From Gammaproteobacteria bacterium (GTDB lineage: Bacteria > Pseudomonadota > Gammaproteobacteria > Thiohalomonadales > Thiohalomonadaceae), in NCBI GenBank assembly GCA_003252455.1, contig QKED01000054.1, positions 1-48,403 of the forward strand: a stretch of 48,403 nucleotides of DNA. The letters run 5' to 3'. This document shows, piece by piece, positions 18,701 through 27,728 of the stretch (position 1 is the stretch's first letter; the number at the start of each line of letters is the position of its first letter). Made by a program: the position numbers and the translations under genes. The notes beneath the pieces were generated by a model. It saw only the letters and a list, made by a program, of their open reading frames with translations, did no database searches and was not told the DNA's origin.

Positions 18701-19549
18701 TCAGGCCGCATGGCGCCAGAGAGGGTGACACCAGATGGGCGCGAGGTCGTCGGGCAGCGGGACCGTACGTCCAAGCTGGGCCCAGGGCTGGTCGGGGGCG
18801 TGAAAGTCGGAGCCGATGGAGGCGTAGAGCCCGTAGTGACGGGCGAGGTGGGCGAAGCGCAGCAGGTCGTCGCGACTGTGGCTAGAGGAGGAGACCTCGA
18901 TCCCCGCCCCGCCGAGCCCCTTGAACTGCTCGATCAGCTCGCGCAGGCGGGTGGCGGTCACCTTGTAGCGACCGGGGTGGGCGATCACCGCCACGCCACC
19001 GGCGGCCTGGATCCAGCCCAGCGCCGCCTCCAGCGTCGCCCACTCCCCCGGTACATAGCCCGGCTTGCCCTGGGTGAGGAACTTCCTGAACACCGCGCGC
19101 ATCTCTGGGGCGTGCCCCTGCTCCACCAGAAAGCGGGCGAAATGGGTGCGGCTGATGATGCGCCCGGTCGCATGACGCCGTGCCACCGCCAGGGAACCGG
19201 GATAGCCCGCCTTATCGAGGCGCCGGGCGATCTCCTCGGCGCGCCAGCTCCGAAACTCACGCAGCTGCGCCAGCCCCGCATTGAGTCCAGCATGGTGAGG
19301 GTCGATACCCAGCCCGACGATATGCAGCGTTACCCCGCGCCAACTCACCGACACCTCGACCCCGTTGACCAAGGCGAGCCCGCTACGCCCCGCCGCCACG
19401 ACCGCCTCGGCAAGACCGGCGGTCTCGTCATGGTCAGTGAGGGCCAGTACCTGCACCCCGGCGGCGGCGGCACGGCTCACCACATCGGCCGGTGCGAGGG
19501 CCCCATCAGAGGCGAGAGAGTGGCAGTGGAGGTCGTGTAGCAGGCTCAT
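18701..19549 (-). CDS. rnm: PHP-domain phosphoesterase RNase AM (YciV)
   Basis: The 282-residue PHP-family enzyme has the metal-binding motifs HDLHCHSLASDG (about 5-16), LTDHDETAG (about 37-45), VIAHPGRY (about 194-201) and IGSDFHAP (about 252-259). The E. coli orthologue trims 5' ends of small structured RNAs and hydrolyses 3',5'-nucleoside bisphosphates. Similarity extends along the whole length. It lies upstream of yciO in the same direction with 268 bp between them; I see no gene or RNA in that gap. Confidence 0.9.
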   Translation of the reverse strand: MSLLHDLHCHSLASDGALAPADVVSRAAAAGVQVLALTDHDETAGLAEAVVAAGRSGLALVNGVEVSVSWRGVTLHIVGLGIDPHHAGLNAGLAQLREFRSWRAEEIARRLDKAGYPGSLAVARRHATGRIISRTHFARFLVEQGHAPEMRAVFRKFLTQGKPGYVPGEWATLEAALGWIQAAGGVAVIAHPGRYKVTATRLRELIEQFKGLGGAGIEVSSSSHSRDDLLRFAHLARHYGLYASIGSDFHAPDQPWAQLGRTVPLPDDLAPIWCHPLWRHAA

Positions 19550-19855
19550 GCGGGCTCCGGGTCAAGGGGGTGGATAGTCTACCCTAAACCTAGTGCAACT
19601 GTCGGGATAACAGCGCAGCGGCCCGGCAACCAGCGCCCCGCCAGATCGAGGCAATCACGTCACGACAGATGCAGAGTACAGAGAGGGGCGGCAGCGCCCA
19701 ACCGCGGGCCGTCGACCCGAAGCAGTACACGGGGGAGAAATTTTCTCGCCCCCAGGGCACTTTCTGCCCACCCACCCACCTAAGAGGGAGCGCGTTTGCA
19801 CACCTAGACGGGTGTGATAGATTGGCCCATTGCCCGAGGCGACCGACCCGAGACT
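19550..19855. other. Gene-free divergent region between rnm and yciB
   Basis: This 306-bp stretch separates two divergent genes. It contains an imperfect hairpin (about 19731-19753, GGGGG...CCCCC arms) and the yciB promoter and dyad listed separately. I see no small gene or RNA in it. Confidence 0.5.
19796..19823 (+). promoter_or_regulatory. Candidate promoter with internal operator-like dyad upstream of yciB
   Basis: TTGCAC (19796-19801) and TAGATT (19818-19823) are separated by 16 bp. The spacer overlaps a perfect 6-bp dyad, CACACC...GGTGTG, at 19799-19804 and 19811-19816. The start codon is 33 bp downstream. The dyad could be an operator or a hairpin. Confidence 0.45.
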
Positions 19856-20461
19856 ATGAAATTTCTCTTCGATTTCTTCCCCATCCTGCTCTTCTTCATC
19901 TTTTATAAGCTCTACGACATCTACGCCGCGACCCTGGTGATGATCATCGCCTCCGTGGTGCAGGTGGGGGCCTTCTGGCTCAAGCACCGCCGCTTCGAGA
20001 ACATGCACCTGGTGACCTTGGCGCTGGTGGTGCTCCTCGGCGGGGCGACCCTGCTGTTGCACGACGAGCGCTTCGTCATGTGGAAGCCCACGGCGGTCAA
20101 CTGGCTCTTCGCCGTGGCCTTCTTCGGCAGCGCCTTCATCGGCCAACGCCCCCTGATCGAGCGCATGATGACCGGTGCCATCGACCTCCCCGCCGAGGTG
20201 TGGCGCAAGCTCAACCACGCCTGGGCCGGCTTCTTCTTCCTCATGGGGGCGCTCAACATCTATGTCGCCTTCTACTACGGCCTCGACCTGGACGCCGACA
20301 CCCGACGCGAGATCTGGGTCAACTTCAAACTCTTCGGCATGATGGGGCTGACCATGCTCTTCGTCGTCGCCCAGGCCTTCTATCTGGCCAAGCACATGCC
20401 CGAAGAGGAGGCCCCCAGCGCCGCCAACAGCGATACCACCGACGCGAAAAAGGAGGAGTAG
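19856..20461 (+). CDS. yciB: Inner-membrane septation protein YciB
   Basis: The 201-residue protein has about five transmembrane helices and the family start MKFLFDFFPILLFFIFYK. The RPLIERMM and LNHAWAGFFFLMGALNIYV segments are diagnostic. YciB (septation protein A/IspZ) is linked to envelope integrity and cell division in the inner membrane. I chose ATG 19856 over the upstream start in the same frame because the family begins here. The stop overlaps the yciI start by one base. Confidence 0.95.
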   Translation: MKFLFDFFPILLFFIFYKLYDIYAATLVMIIASVVQVGAFWLKHRRFENMHLVTLALVVLLGGATLLLHDERFVMWKPTAVNWLFAVAFFGSAFIGQRPLIERMMTGAIDLPAEVWRKLNHAWAGFFFLMGALNIYVAFYYGLDLDADTRREIWVNFKLFGMMGLTMLFVVAQAFYLAKHMPEEEAPSAANSDTTDAKKEE

Positions 20462-20760
20462 TGCTCTACGCAATCATCAGTGAAGACGTGGAGGAGAGCC
20501 TGGCACTGCGCAAGCAGGCACGCCCCGCCCACCTCGCCCGCCTGGAACAACTCAAGGCGCAGGGGCGCCTGGTACTGGCGGGCCCACACCCGGCACTCGA
20601 CTGCGAAGATCCCGGTGAGGCCGGCTTCACCGGCTCGCTGGTGGTGGCCGAATTCCCCTCCCTGGAGGCCGCCGAGCTGTGGGCGGCGGACGACCCTTAC
20701 ATGCACGCCGGGGTCTACGCCGAGGTGATGGTGAAGCCCTTGCGCAAGGTGCTGCCATGA
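20461..20760 (+). CDS. yciI: YciI-like protein
   Basis: The 99-residue ferredoxin-like-fold protein matches the YciI family: YAIISEDVEESLALRKQARPAH at the start, the GPHPA loop and DDPYMHAGVYAEV near the end. The function is unknown, although some homologues are dehydrochlorinase-like. GTG 20461 is preceded by AAGGAGG. Order yciB-yciI-bolA is conserved in gammaproteobacteria. Confidence 0.92.
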   Translation: MLYAIISEDVEESLALRKQARPAHLARLEQLKAQGRLVLAGPHPALDCEDPGEAGFTGSLVVAEFPSLEAAELWAADDPYMHAGVYAEVMVKPLRKVLP

Positions 20761-21035
20761 GCGGCACGCGCATCGAGCAGATCCGCGCCACCCTGGAGGC
20801 GACCTTCGCCCCCAGCCACCTCGCGATCCAGGACGACAGCGCCCGACACGCCGGCCACGCCTCGGCCGGAGGCGGTGGCCACTTCCAAGTGGAGATCGTC
20901 TCCAACGCGTTCACCGGCCTTAGCCTGATCAAACGCCACCGCCTGGTCTACGACGCCCTCGGCGAGATGATGGCGAGCAACGCCATCCACGCCCTCAGTA
21001 TCAAGGCCCACACCCCGGACGAATACTCCGTCTAA
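20757..21035 (+). CDS. bolA: BolA family protein
   Basis: The 92-residue protein has the BolA fold: the conserved GGHFQVEIVS, the RHRLVYDAL helix and IHALSIKAHTPDE. BolA proteins partner monothiol glutaredoxins in iron-sulfur handling and affect cell shape and motility under stress. The ATG overlaps the yciI stop (ATGA), so the two are co-translated. Confidence 0.92.
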   Translation: MSGTRIEQIRATLEATFAPSHLAIQDDSARHAGHASAGGGGHFQVEIVSNAFTGLSLIKRHRLVYDALGEMMASNAIHALSIKAHTPDEYSV

Positions 21036-21056
21036 CGCCCCTGAAGGAACTGTTCC

Positions 21057-21851
21057 ATGCGACATACCCCCCCGCTGCTCGCCCTCTGCCTGGCCGCCCT
21101 CCTCGGCACCACCCCCGCCCTGGCCGAGGGTGACGACCCGCTCCTGGCCACGGTCAACGGCGTCGAACTGCACCAGAGCGACCGTGACCAGTTCTTCGCC
21201 AACCTCGCCCCCGAGCTCAAGGGCATCACCCCCGAACAGGCGCTCGAAGAGATGATCTCGCGCACCCTGATGCTGCAGTACGCCGAGGCGGAGAAACTCG
21301 ACCAAGAGTCGGAGATGGCCGACACCCTCAAGCGCTATCACGACAAACTCGTAGTCACCGCCGCCCTCGGCAAGGTGCTGCAGGAGAGTCCGCCCACCCA
21401 GGAGGAGATCGACGCCCTCTACGAGCAGTACAAGCCCAAGCTGGCCCAGGTCGAGTTCCTCGCCAGCCACATCCTGGTGAAGACCTACGACGAGGCCCAT
21501 GCCGTCGTCCAGGAGCTGCAGGGCGGGGCCGACTTCCACGAGGTGGCCAAGGCGAAGTCCATCGGACCTACGGCCAAGGAGGGCGGCAGCCTCGGCTGGT
21601 TCGACGCCAAACGTATGGTGCCCGAGTTCGCCCAGGCGCTCTCCACCCTCAACCGGGGCGAGTACACCGTCGACCCGCTGGAGACCAAGTTCGGTTGGCA
21701 CATCGTGCTGCTGGAAGACACCCGCTCCCACACCCCCTCGGTGGAGGAGGTGGCCGACAAACTGCGGCCCCTGGTAGAGCGTCAGCGCACGCAGGATTAC
21801 ATCGCCGGGCTGCGCAAGAAGGCGCGTGTCGTGATCAAGGCCGCCAACTAA
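21057..21851 (+). CDS. Periplasmic parvulin-type peptidylprolyl isomerase
   Basis: A signal peptide (cleavage after about residue 23, ALA|EG) is followed by a SurA/PpiD-like N-terminal helical region (about 25-125) and a rotamase domain (about 135-225; SHILVK, GGSLGWF, FGWHIV). It should assist folding of exported proteins. A paralogue follows 33 bp downstream; together with bolA these form one operon. Confidence 0.88.
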   Translation: MRHTPPLLALCLAALLGTTPALAEGDDPLLATVNGVELHQSDRDQFFANLAPELKGITPEQALEEMISRTLMLQYAEAEKLDQESEMADTLKRYHDKLVVTAALGKVLQESPPTQEEIDALYEQYKPKLAQVEFLASHILVKTYDEAHAVVQELQGGADFHEVAKAKSIGPTAKEGGSLGWFDAKRMVPEFAQALSTLNRGEYTVDPLETKFGWHIVLLEDTRSHTPSVEEVADKLRPLVERQRTQDYIAGLRKKARVVIKAAN

Positions 21852-21884
21852 CCGTCGCCCAGCGCACAACCACAGGATTGCCCC

Positions 21885-22742
21885 ATGACCTTTCAACGCA
21901 CCCTCATCGCCCTCACCCTAGGCTCGCTCCTGCTCGCCGGTTGCAGCAGCTCGGATGACGCGGCACAGGCCCCCGCCACGACCCCGGACACGGCGACCAC
22001 CCCCAGCGCCCCCCAACTCCCCAAGGACAGCGACATCGTCGCCGAGGTGAACGGCGAGAACATCACCGCCGGTGAGATCAACGCCATCGCCGTGCGCCAG
22101 GAGGGGGCCCCCGACAGCCCCGAGCTGCGCCGCCAGATCCTCAACGAGGTGATCAGCCACAAGCTGGTCTACCAAGATGCCGTTGCCCAGGGGCTCGACA
22201 AGCTCCCCGAGATCACCAACGACATGCAACTGGCCCGTGCCAACCTGCTGATCGCCGCCTCGACCCGTCACATCATCGCCCTCAACCCCATCACCGAGGA
22301 GGAGATCGGCGCCGCCTACACCGAGTACGCCGCCACCCCGCGTCCTACCGAGTACAAGGCGCGTCACATCCTCGTCGCCGAGCGCGACAAGGCACTGGAG
22401 GTGATCAAGAAGCTCGCCGATGGGGGCGACTTCGAGGCCCTGGCACGTGAATACTCCACCGGCCCCTCCGGTCCCAACGGCGGTGACCTGGGGTGGTTCT
22501 CCGCCAAGCAGATGGTCGCCCCGTTCACCGCGGCGCTGGAGACGTTGGAGCCCGGCAGCACGACCCAGGAGCCGGTGCAGACCCAGTACGGCTGGCACGT
22601 GATCAAGCTCGAAGAGCGCCGCCCGGGCGTGGTGCCACCGCTGGAGCAGGTGCGTGACGCCCTGGTCAAGCACCTGGAGCAGCAGCGCGTCAAAGGCTTC
22701 GTCGACAAGCTGCGCGCCGACGCCACCATCACCTTCCCCTGA
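21885..22742 (+). CDS. Parvulin-type peptidylprolyl isomerase lipoprotein
   Basis: The lipobox LLAGC places the lipidated cysteine at residue 20. An alanine/threonine/proline linker, a SurA-N-like helical domain and one rotamase domain follow (ARHILVAE, GGDLGWF, YGWHVIKLEE). It is similar in plan to the isomerase just upstream, so the two are probably a tandem duplication with one periplasmic and one membrane-anchored copy. There is no aspartate at +2 of the lipobox (serine instead), which suggests the outer membrane. Confidence 0.88.
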   Translation: MTFQRTLIALTLGSLLLAGCSSSDDAAQAPATTPDTATTPSAPQLPKDSDIVAEVNGENITAGEINAIAVRQEGAPDSPELRRQILNEVISHKLVYQDAVAQGLDKLPEITNDMQLARANLLIAASTRHIIALNPITEEEIGAAYTEYAATPRPTEYKARHILVAERDKALEVIKKLADGGDFEALAREYSTGPSGPNGGDLGWFSAKQMVAPFTAALETLEPGSTTQEPVQTQYGWHVIKLEERRPGVVPPLEQVRDALVKHLEQQRVKGFVDKLRADATITFP

Positions 22743-22749
22743 GCCGACA

Positions 22750-22777
22750 CGGCGGGGTGGCCTGAGCCGCCCCGTCG
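22750..22777. terminator. Hairpin between convergent parvulin and GNAT genes
   Basis: A 12-bp stem with two G-T pairs and a 4-nt loop. There is no T-tract. It is placed to serve both strands. Confidence 0.5.
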
Positions 22778-22811
22778 CCGCGTGACGGGCGACCTCGCCG
22801 CCCCCTGCGCC

Positions 22812-23327
22812 TCAGCGCGCCCGCGTGGCCAACCAGGCCATGAAGTGGGCGTTGAACAGCTCACCGGGGCGATCGGCGCGGCAGAAGTAGTCGTAGTGGG
22901 TCCCCTCGATCTCGAAGCCGAAGGATTTGAAGAAGGCGATCGCCTTGAGGTTGTCGCCCGCCACCTGGATCTCGATACGGCTGAAGCCATCCCCCTGCAG
23001 CAGGGTCATCAGATCGCGCAAAAACGCCCGCCCGACACCCCGCCCGCGCGCCTCCCAGTGCACCGCCAACGAGCCCAGGTAGACCACGTGGCGGCGTCGA
23101 CGCCCGTTGGGGATGATCTTCACCACCGACTCCACACGCCCATCGGCCCCCTCGCGCACCACCAGATGACCCTCGGCCATCTGCTCGGCGAAGATGGGTT
23201 GAAACGCCTCGGCATCGCACGGCTCGAAGCCCAGGTAGGGCGAGACACTCTGATGGGTGAAGATAGCGTGCAGGTCGGCGAAATCCCCCTGCGTGGCAGG
23301 GCGCATGGCATAGGCGGCGAGATCCAT
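22812..23327 (-). CDS. GNAT family N-acetyltransferase
   Basis: The 171-residue protein has the acetyl-CoA-binding signature with LAVHWEARGRGVGRAFLRDL (motif A, R/Q-x-x-G-x-G/A) and the GFEIEGTHYDYF C-terminal strand typical of small-molecule or N-terminal acetyltransferases. Substrate unknown. ATG 23327 is the first start giving the conserved YAMRPATQGDF opening; the open frame extends to 23525 but those residues look non-coding. It lies between the parvulin genes and the polyamine transporter and points towards the former. Confidence 0.85.
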   Translation of the reverse strand: MDLAAYAMRPATQGDFADLHAIFTHQSVSPYLGFEPCDAEAFQPIFAEQMAEGHLVVREGADGRVESVVKIIPNGRRRRHVVYLGSLAVHWEARGRGVGRAFLRDLMTLLQGDGFSRIEIQVAGDNLKAIAFFKSFGFEIEGTHYDYFCRADRPGELFNAHFMAWLATRAR

Positions 23328-23414
23328 CGAACGGGCCTTCGGCTGAGGTGTGGAGGCGCTAGCATAGCCAGAGTGACCCGCCCCTTCATAGGGTAACGAG
23401 ACCAGGGGTAAAAC

Positions 23415-23437
23415 GCGCCGTGCCGATGGCACGGCGC
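23415..23437 (-). terminator. Terminator-like hairpin upstream of the GNAT gene
   Basis: A perfect 10-bp GC stem with a 3-nt loop is followed on the minus strand by GTTTTA. It sits 88 bp upstream of the GNAT start codon in the gap between divergent genes, so it could attenuate a longer GNAT transcript or simply insulate. Confidence 0.4.
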
Positions 23438-23604
23438 CCCTCCCCGGGGGGCCCAACCCTGCGCGCGCGGCGTGACGCCCAGGCGCCGTTGTAGGCGCCC
23501 CGCGTGGGTGGGTGTAAGAGTACACGGACGTTTTCTGCCCAGAATGCCTTGGCCCCTCCCCCGGCGCCCACTAAGATAGCGGCCAAAAACGCACAGGGCG
23601 CACC

Positions 23605-24705
23605 ATGGCCGACCCCATTCTCACCCTCAGCGGCATCAGCAAACGCTTTGCCGACCAAGAGGTGCTGCACAGCTTCGATCTGACCATCCGTGATGGTGAG
23701 TTCTTCACCCTGCTCGGTCCCTCCGGCTGCGGTAAGACCACGGTGCTGCGCCTCATCGCCGGCTTCGAGCAGGCCCAGTCGGGCAGCATCCATCTGGCCG
23801 GTGAGGCGATCACCGCCCTGCCGGCGGAGCGCCGTCCCGTCAACACCGTGTTCCAGAGCTACGCCCTGTTCCCGCACATGAGTGTGTTCGACAATGTCGC
23901 CTTCGGCCTGCGCATGGCCAAGGTGCCGAGCGTCGAGCTGGCGCCACGGGTCTTCGAGGCGCTCAATGCGGTACAACTGGCCGACTTCGCCGAGCGTAGA
24001 CCGCATCAGCTCTCCGGTGGCCAGCAGCAGCGTGTGGCCATCGCCCGTGCAGTGGTCAACCGCCCCCGCGTGCTGCTGCTCGACGAGTCGCTCAGCGCCC
24101 TCGATTACAAACTGCGGCGGCAGATGCAGCTGGAGCTCAAGCAGTTGCAGCGGCGCCTCGGCATCACCTTCGTCTACGTCACCCACGACCAGGAGGAGGC
24201 GCTCTCCATGTCCGACCGGGTGCTGGTGATGGACCAGGGGCGGGCACAGCAGGTGGGCACCCCGCGCGAGATCTACGAATCCCCCGCCAACCTCTTCGTC
24301 GCGCGCTTCATCGGGGAGATTAACCAGTTCACTGGGCGCATCTTGCGGCCCCTCGGCGACTACCTCTACCTGGCCGAGGTGGAGGGGGTGGAGAAGACCC
24401 TGCGCTTCGAACAGTTGGCCGAGGTGGGCGACGAGGTGCATGTGCTACTGCGCCCCGAGGACCTGCGCATCGAGTACCTGGAGGATGCCCCCAGCGGGCG
24501 TAAGGGGTATGTCGGCGAGGTGCTGGAGCGCAACTACACCGGCCAGACCCTGGACTCGCTGATCCGTCTGGAGAACGGTCACGAGCTGCTCGCCAGCGAG
24601 TTCTTCAACGAGGACGACCCGGACTTCGACTACCGCGTCGGCCAGCGCGTCTGGGTCGACTGGGTCGAGGGGTGGGAGCACGTGCTGCCCAAGGAGAGCT
24701 GGTGA
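23605..24705 (+). CDS. potA: Spermidine/putrescine ABC transporter ATPase
   Basis: The 366-residue ATPase has Walker [10 protein letters not shown] (38-46), signature LSGGQQQR (136-143), Walker B LLLDES (157-162) and a C-terminal TOBE-like regulatory domain. It powers polyamine import through PotB and PotC at the inner membrane. Sequence in the Q-loop and D-loop is intact. The four pot genes follow in order, and the potB start overlaps the end of this gene. Confidence 0.95.
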   Translation: MADPILTLSGISKRFADQEVLHSFDLTIRDGEFFTLLGPSGCGKTTVLRLIAGFEQAQSGSIHLAGEAITALPAERRPVNTVFQSYALFPHMSVFDNVAFGLRMAKVPSVELAPRVFEALNAVQLADFAERRPHQLSGGQQQRVAIARAVVNRPRVLLLDESLSALDYKLRRQMQLELKQLQRRLGITFVYVTHDQEEALSMSDRVLVMDQGRAQQVGTPREIYESPANLFVARFIGEINQFTGRILRPLGDYLYLAEVEGVEKTLRFEQLAEVGDEVHVLLRPEDLRIEYLEDAPSGRKGYVGEVLERNYTGQTLDSLIRLENGHELLASEFFNEDDPDFDYRVGQRVWVDWVEGWEHVLPKESW

Positions 24706-25559
24706 ACTTCCGCCGCCTCGCCATCCAGCTGACCCTCACATGGCTCACCCTCTTCGTCCTGCTGCCGCATGCCCTGGTGCTGCTCACCAGCGTGCTCACC
24801 CCCGACCCCGGTCAGCTCGCCAGCTACCCCATGACGTTGCAGGCCTATGGGCGCCTGTGGGACCCGATCTACGCCCAGGCCTTCTGGCAGAGTCTGTGGC
24901 TCTCGGCCTGCACCACCCTGGTCTGCCTGCTCGTCGGTTACCCCTTCGCCTGGAGCCTGGCACGCACGCCGCGCGTGACCCGCGCCCTGCTGCTGTTTCT
25001 GATGATGGTGCCGTTCTGGACCAACAGCCTGATCCGAACCTATGCGATCAAGCTGATCCTCGGCAACAAGGGGCTGATCAACACCCTGTTACAGGGGCTC
25101 GGCCTCACCGACGCCCCGATCGACCTGCTCTACACCCCCTTCGCCGTGGTCTTCGGCCTGGTCTATATCCTCCTGCCGTTCATGGTGCTGCCGCTGGTCT
25201 CCGCCTTCGAGAAACTCGACCCTCGCCTGCTGGAGGCGGCACGCGACCTGGGGGCCGGCCCCTGGGCACGCTTCACCCTGGTGGTGCTGCCCCTCACCCT
25301 GCCGGGGGTGATCGCCGGCTCACTCATCGTCTTTCTCCCCGCCATGGGCATGTTCTACGTCGCCGACCTGCTCGGCGGGGCGAAGAACCTGCTGCTCGGC
25401 AACATCATCAAGAACCAGTTCCTGGTGGTGCGCGACTGGCCCTTCGGTAGCGCCCTGAGCCTCACCCTGGTGCTGCTCATGGGGTTGTTGCTGTGGCTCT
25501 ACGCCCGCGCCAACCGCCACATCAACCGGCGTGGGGGGCTCGATGACTCGGCTGCTTAA
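24702..25559 (+). CDS. potB: Spermidine/putrescine ABC transporter permease PotB
   Basis: This six-helix permease has the binding-protein-dependent transport loop [25 protein letters not shown], which contacts PotA. GTG 24702 overlaps the potA stop (GTGA) and is preceded by AAGGAG. It gives 285 residues, normal for PotB. Confidence 0.94.
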   Translation: MNFRRLAIQLTLTWLTLFVLLPHALVLLTSVLTPDPGQLASYPMTLQAYGRLWDPIYAQAFWQSLWLSACTTLVCLLVGYPFAWSLARTPRVTRALLLFLMMVPFWTNSLIRTYAIKLILGNKGLINTLLQGLGLTDAPIDLLYTPFAVVFGLVYILLPFMVLPLVSAFEKLDPRLLEAARDLGAGPWARFTLVVLPLTLPGVIAGSLIVFLPAMGMFYVADLLGGAKNLLLGNIIKNQFLVVRDWPFGSALSLTLVLLMGLLLWLYARANRHINRRGGLDDSAA

Positions 25560-26316
25560 GTGGGGCCTGGTGGGAGGGGTGTTCCTCTACCTCTACCTGC
25601 CCATCGCCATCCTGGTGGTCAACTCGTTCAACAGCTCCAAGTACGGCCACGTATGGAAGGGCTTCTCACTCAAGTGGTACACCAAGCTGTGGGCCAACGA
25701 GGCGCTGATGCAGGCCTTCAGTAACTCCCTGCTCATCGCCACGCTCGCTGCCAGCGCCGCCACCCTCATCGGCACGCTGATGGCGATCGCCCTGTATCGC
25801 TATGCGTTTCGCGGCAAGGGGCTGGCCGGAGGTCTCCTGTTTGTGGTGATGATGTCGCCGGACATCGTCCTTGCCATCACCTTTCTGGTGATCTTCATCG
25901 CCCTCGGCATTGAGCTCGGCTTCTGGTCGCTGCTCATCTCGCACATCACCTTCTGCCTCCCCTTCGTGGTGGTCACCGTCTACGCCCAGCTCAAGGGCTT
26001 CGACCGCTACCTGCTGGAGGCGGCCCAGGACCTGGGCGCCGGTGAGTGGCAGGGGTTTCGCCATATCATCCTACCGTTGGTGCGCCCGGCGGTGATCTCC
26101 GGTTGGCTGCTCAGCTTCACCCTCTCGCTCGACGACGTGATCATCAGCACCTTTGTCACCGGCCCCGGTTTCGAGATCCTGCCGATCCGGGTCTACTCCA
26201 TGGTCAAGGTCGGGGTCTCGCCGGAGGTGAACGTACTCGCCACCCTGCTGCTCGGCCTTTCGCTCGCCCTGGTGGGCATCGCCGCGCTGATCCGCCGTAC
26301 CGATCGTCCGCGCTGA
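25543..26316 (+). CDS. potC: Spermidine/putrescine ABC transporter permease PotC
   Basis: This second permease has the EAA loop EAAQDLGAGEWQGFRHIILP. ATG 25543 overlaps the potB end by 17 bp; a GTG at 25531 in the same frame is an alternative. The protein of 257 residues has six predicted membrane segments and the conserved SLDDVIISTFVTGPG segment near its C-terminal end. Confidence 0.94.
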   Translation: MTRLLKWGLVGGVFLYLYLPIAILVVNSFNSSKYGHVWKGFSLKWYTKLWANEALMQAFSNSLLIATLAASAATLIGTLMAIALYRYAFRGKGLAGGLLFVVMMSPDIVLAITFLVIFIALGIELGFWSLLISHITFCLPFVVVTVYAQLKGFDRYLLEAAQDLGAGEWQGFRHIILPLVRPAVISGWLLSFTLSLDDVIISTFVTGPGFEILPIRVYSMVKVGVSPEVNVLATLLLGLSLALVGIAALIRRTDRPR

Positions 26317-26386
26317 TTGCCGATAAGGCAGGCAGTCACTACTATCAGTGCGACTTATCATTAATTCACCTACAAAGGAGATCGTC

Positions 26387-27421
26387 ATGCCCCTACGCAG
26401 CCTCCTCGCCACGCTCTGTCTCACCCTCGCCAGCCAGGGCTACGCCGCCGAAAAGGTGGTGGTCTACAACTGGGCCGAATACATCCCCGAGGGGGTGCTA
26501 GAGGCCTTCACCGCCGAGACCGGCATCGAGGTGGAGTACTCCACCTACGACAACAACGAGACCATGGTGGCCAAGCTGCAGCTACAGGGCGGCAAGGGGT
26601 ACGACGTGGTGGTGCCCTCCACCTATCTGGTCTCGCGCATGCGTAAAGAGGGGCTGATCCAGCCCATCGACAAGGCGCTATTGCCGCACTACAAGCACCT
26701 CGATCCGGCCCTGCTCGACAAGCCCTACGACCCGGGCAACCAGTACAGCGTCCCCTACCTCTGGGGCAGCACGGCCATCGGCGTGGATGGCAGCGTGGTG
26801 GACGCCAACAGCATCCACAGCTGGGCCGACCTGTGGGACCCGAAGTGGAAGGGGCAACTGCTGCTCATCGACGATGTGCGTGAGGTGTTCCACATGGCCT
26901 ACAAGATCAACGGCCACTCCACCAACACCCAAGACCCGGCCGAGATCGAGCAGGCCTACACCACCCTCAAACGGCTGATGCCCAACGTGCGCGTGTTCAA
27001 CGCCGACGCCCCGCGTGAGCCCTTCCTCGCCGGTGATGTGGCGCTCGGCATGCTCTGGAGCGGCGAGGCCTCCATGGCCCAGGCCGAAAACCCCAACATC
27101 GTCTACGTCTACCCCGACGAGGGCGCGGGTTTCTGGATCGACAACTTCGTCATCCCCGCCGGGGCCGAGCACGTCGCCAACGCACACAAGTTCATCGACT
27201 TCATGCTGCGCCCCGAGGTGGCCAAGCAGGCGGTCGAGGCGATCGGCTACGCCACCCCCAACCTCAGCGCCCGAGCCCTGCTCGACGCGAGCCTGCGCAA
27301 CGACCCGATCATCTTCCCCCCGAGCGAGGTGGTGCAGGCCGGCGAGTTCCAAGAAGACATCGGCGACGCCGCGATGACACTCATGAACGGCTACTGGGAG
27401 CAGCTCAAGAGCGGGCAGTGA
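26387..27421 (+). CDS. potD: Spermidine/putrescine-binding periplasmic protein
   Basis: A signal peptide (cleavage near GYA|AEK, about residue 20) precedes a PotD/PotF-type binding protein of 344 residues. Conserved regions include VVVYNWAEYIP, GYDVVVPSTYLVSRM, YLWGSTAIG and MLWSGEASMA; the aromatic and acidic residues around these line the polyamine pocket. AAAGGAG lies 7 nt before ATG 26387. A 70-bp gap after potC could hold a secondary promoter or processing site. Confidence 0.94.
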   Translation: MPLRSLLATLCLTLASQGYAAEKVVVYNWAEYIPEGVLEAFTAETGIEVEYSTYDNNETMVAKLQLQGGKGYDVVVPSTYLVSRMRKEGLIQPIDKALLPHYKHLDPALLDKPYDPGNQYSVPYLWGSTAIGVDGSVVDANSIHSWADLWDPKWKGQLLLIDDVREVFHMAYKINGHSTNTQDPAEIEQAYTTLKRLMPNVRVFNADAPREPFLAGDVALGMLWSGEASMAQAENPNIVYVYPDEGAGFWIDNFVIPAGAEHVANAHKFIDFMLRPEVAKQAVEAIGYATPNLSARALLDASLRNDPIIFPPSEVVQAGEFQEDIGDAAMTLMNGYWEQLKSGQ

Positions 27422-27424
27422 GCC

Positions 27425-27455
27425 CTTGACCCGACTACGGCTGCATAGTCCAAGC
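27425..27455 (+). promoter_or_regulatory. Candidate MerR-type promoter/operator upstream of the small effector-domain gene
   Basis: TTGACC (27425-27430) and CAAGCT (27451-27456 region) are 20 bp apart, the long spacing used by MerR-family promoters. The spacer holds a centred dyad, GACTA (27433-27437) and TAGTC (27446-27450). The -10 is weak. A MerR gene follows 300 bp downstream. A separate 7-bp hairpin lies at 27465-27483. Confidence 0.35.
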
Positions 27456-27510
27456 TCCCTCTCACCGCCACACCGGGTGGCGGCAATCCCAACGCTATGA
27501 GGAGACGCGC

Positions 27511-27693
27511 ATGTGTGAACAGACGATGGACAAGGCCGAGTGGGTGGCGCTGTTTCGCCACATTGGGCTGAGCGAGGCGCAGATGCAGGCCTGGCACCAG
27601 GCCTTCGAGGCACGCCACCCCGAGGCGCACCAGGCCTTCCTGGAGTGGCTCGGTATCCCCGCCGGGGAGATCGACGCGATCCGCCACCGCTAG
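27511..27693 (+). CDS. Stand-alone MerR effector-domain protein (60 residues)
   Basis: This small protein aligns with the C-terminal 55 or so residues of the MerR regulator encoded 43 bp downstream, with about 32 of 54 positions identical (shared DKA.WVA, WH..FE, PEAHQAF, LGI, AIR). It has no DNA-binding domain. GAGGAG precedes the ATG at good distance, which supports it as a real gene. It might compete for the regulator's ligand or form mixed dimers; the domain's ligand is unknown to me. Confidence 0.75.
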   Translation: MCEQTMDKAEWVALFRHIGLSEAQMQAWHQAFEARHPEAHQAFLEWLGIPAGEIDAIRHR

Positions 27694-27701
27694 CCCCTCC
27701 C

Positions 27702-27728
27702 CGGGTGGCCGTCTCGCACGGCCACCCG
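27702..27728 (+). promoter_or_regulatory. Hairpin immediately upstream of the MerR start codon
   Basis: A perfect 11-bp stem with a 5-nt loop ends 8 nt before the merR ATG. There is no T-tract and no purine-rich ribosome-binding site for merR, so the hairpin may limit merR translation relative to the small upstream gene. Confidence 0.5.

Noticed and set aside
20715-21896. A 393-residue minus-strand open frame opposite bolA and a parvulin gene
   Set aside because: Composition is typical of an antisense shadow and the plus-strand genes are complete with overlaps.
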